Of a stretch of 64,000 bases of DNA, positions 62,687 through 64,000 are shown one piece after another. The notes beneath the pieces are model-generated. The model was not told where the DNA came from and ran no database searches. It saw only the letters and a list, made by a program, of their open reading frames with translations. The stretch comes from an uncultured bacterium. GTDB lineage: Bacteria; Verrucomicrobiota; Lentisphaeria; Victivallales; UBA1829. How positions within the stretch are numbered: position 1 is the stretch's first letter; each line of letters starts with the position of its first letter. The translations under genes and the position numbers were made by a program. The DNA lies in assembly GCA_902778895.1 (NCBI GenBank), contig CACYZF010000006.1, forward strand, positions 330,749 through 394,748, read 5' to 3'.

Positions 62687-64000
62687 ATGTTCCCGACGCT
62701 CAGACACACCGCCGCGCTGATCGCGCTGTCCGCCCCGATCCTCTTCTCCGCCGCCGCGCTCGCGGCCGACGCACAGTTCATGCACCCGGATGCCGAGGTC
62801 CAGAAGACGTATCCCATCCTCTCTAAATTCAATGCCGGGCGCGCGCCCTCCGAACGCATCTTGAAGCGCGGCGACCACGACATCTACGCGATCCTGCACT
62901 TCGGCCCGAACACGTTCTACGACAAGGAATGGGGCTACGGCGACGAGGACCCGCAGCGTTTCGCTCCGACCGAATTCGACGCCGAGCAGATCGTACAGGC
63001 ATGCAAGGACGGCGGCATCACGGGCATCATCATCGTCTGCAAGCACCACGACGGCCTGTGCCTGTGGCCGACCAAGACCACCGAGCACAACATCACGAAG
63101 ACGAAATTCCGCGACGGCAAGGGCGACTACGTGAAGGAAATGGCGGACGCCTGCCGCAAGTACGGCCTTGACGTCGGGTTCTACGTCTCGCCGTGGGACC
63201 GCAACAACCCGAAATACGGCACGCCCGATTATCTCCCCGTCTTCCAGGAACAGCTCCGCGAAATCCTTACCAACTACGGCCCGGCGTTCGAGCTCTTCCT
63301 CGACGGCGCGAACGGCGGCGACGGCTATTACGGCGGCGCGCGCGAACGCCGCAACATCGACCATCGCACGTACTACGATTGGATTCATACTTGGCAGATG
63401 GTACGCGAACTCCAGCCCGGCGTGGCGATCTTCAGCGATGTCGGCCCGGACGTGCGCTGGATGGGCAACGAACAGGGATTCGCCGGCGAGGAGTCGTTCG
63501 GCTCCTGGACCCCGCGCGCTCCGTGGGGCCAGCGCGGTGAGCCCATGCCCGGCTTCTGCGATTTCGCGGACAACCCGGTCGGAAAGAAGGACGGCGTGTT
63601 CTTCATGCCAGGCGACGCCGACGTGGCGTTCCGCCCGAACTGGTTCTACCACGCCTACGACGACAACAACCAGAAGAGCGTGGCGCACCTCGTGCGCATC
63701 TACCTGCGCTCGGTCGGCTGCGGCGCATACATGAACCTCGGCATGGCGCCGGACAAACGCGGCCTGATCCACGAGAACGACGTGAAGCGCCTGAAGGAGT
63801 TCAAGGCCGCCATCGACTCGCTGTACGAAAACAAAATCTTCGGCGACGAAGTCAAGATCGAAAACAACGTCGGAACGGTCGAATTCGGCGGCGTGAAAAA
63901 ACTCAACTTCCTCAAAATGGCGGAATTCCTCTCCACCACGCAGGGCGAACTCGTCTCCGGTTATGAAGTCGATGTCCGCAAGGGCGGCAAATGGGAAACC
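62687..64000 (+). CDS. GH29 alpha-L-fucosidase, 3' end outside the window
   Basis: 438 codons are visible and the frame is still open at the window end. A signal peptide (MFPTLRHTAALIALSAPILFSAAALA) is followed by a GH29 catalytic domain: HFGPNTFYDKEWG, IIVCKHHDGLCLWPT, VGFYVSPWDRNNP and FELFLDGANGG, where Asp is the expected nucleophile (usual form LWFDG). It removes terminal alpha-L-fucose from glycans, presumably outside the cytoplasm. GGAG lies nine bases before the ATG at 62687; an in-frame ATG at 62672 is the alternative. About 195 nt separate it from the GH2 gene, so it may be independently transcribed. Together they suggest breakdown of fucosylated host or algal glycans. Confidence 0.9.
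   Translation, partial: MFPTLRHTAALIALSAPILFSAAALAADAQFMHPDAEVQKTYPILSKFNAGRAPSERILKRGDHDIYAILHFGPNTFYDKEWGYGDEDPQRFAPTEFDAEQIVQACKDGGITGIIIVCKHHDGLCLWPTKTTEHNITKTKFRDGKGDYVKEMADACRKYGLDVGFYVSPWDRNNPKYGTPDYLPVFQEQLREILTNYGPAFELFLDGANGGDGYYGGARERRNIDHRTYYDWIHTWQMVRELQPGVAIFSDVGPDVRWMGNEQGFAGEESFGSWTPRAPWGQRGEPMPGFCDFADNPVGKKDGVFFMPGDADVAFRPNWFYHAYDDNNQKSVAHLVRIYLRSVGCGAYMNLGMAPDKRGLIHENDVKRLKEFKAAIDSLYENKIFGDEVKIENNVGTVEFGGVKKLNFLKMAEFLSTTQGELVSGYEVDVRKGGKWET

Overview
The window is 64 kb of bacterial chromosome with GC-rich, GC-ending codon use in genes and AT-rich promoters. It looks like a gut-type, anaerobic member of the PVC group, with Lentisphaerota (Victivallis-like) as the best guess. 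The reasons are the mix of secreted glycoside hydrolases (GH10, three GH2, GH29), an FHA-Ser/Thr kinase fused to CSLREA/PA14-like extracellular parts, a beta-helix RTX protein, a His-type (sulfide-dependent) Thi4 thiazole synthase and abundant lipoproteins. The taxonomic call is inference; no rRNA gene is present. No mobile element, phage or CRISPR array was seen.

Layout. 0.2-9 kb: GH10 xylanase, giant FHA-kinase, then a sensor kinase / NtrC-type regulator / HIT operon, all on the minus strand. 9.2-16.5 kb: a double MarR regulator with a putative SlyA-like operator, a DJ-1/PfpI protein lacking its nucleophile, a LysM-L,D-transpeptidase-like protein lacking its catalytic Cys, accA, an ArgA-like GNAT, murI and a GT39-type membrane protein. 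16.7-21.2 kb: a glycine-rich repeat protein, a small anchored protein, a GcvH-like protein without the lipoyl lysine, a LOG-family protein, then a TPP riboswitch controlling thi4-thiE. 21.2-25.2 kb: an isolated transcription unit with an isoleucine-rich leader peptide and hairpin ahead of an XRE-cupin-acyl-CoA synthetase fusion; YjbQ; a small HTH-like protein behind a 24-bp perfect palindrome. 25.2-33 kb: an accessory stretch with tandem zinc-ribbon membrane paralogues, a 1.5-kb gene-poor tract with REP-like palindromes, a SUMF1-like protein, a WaaP-like kinase and a PIG-L deacetylase. 33-41.3 kb: GH2 beta-galactosidase and two hybrid histidine kinases. 41.4-45 kb: tRNA-Val, aspS, lytic transglycosylase, DUF3047. 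45.3-51.2 kb: a six-gene envelope cluster (CsgG-like, FlgO-like, COG3014, YcfL, LpoB, lipoprotein). 51.3-64 kb: RTX beta-helix protein, GH2-galE, a secreted unknown with a decayed duplicate start, a small membrane protein, another GH2 behind a 12-bp tandem repeat that multiplies its Shine-Dalgarno sequence, and a GH29 fucosidase cut by the window end.

How it fits together. The glycosidases suggest scavenging of plant and host glycans (xylan, galactosides, fucosides), with galE feeding released galactose into central metabolism. murI, the lytic transglycosylase, the LysM protein and LpoB argue for a peptidoglycan wall. Promoters are strikingly uniform: TTGNNN, 16-17 bp, TATATT. Three proteins with intact folds but a lost key residue (GcvH K to S, L,D-transpeptidase C to Y, DJ-1 C to R), the possible Ile attenuator and the riboswitch expression platform are the points most worth following.
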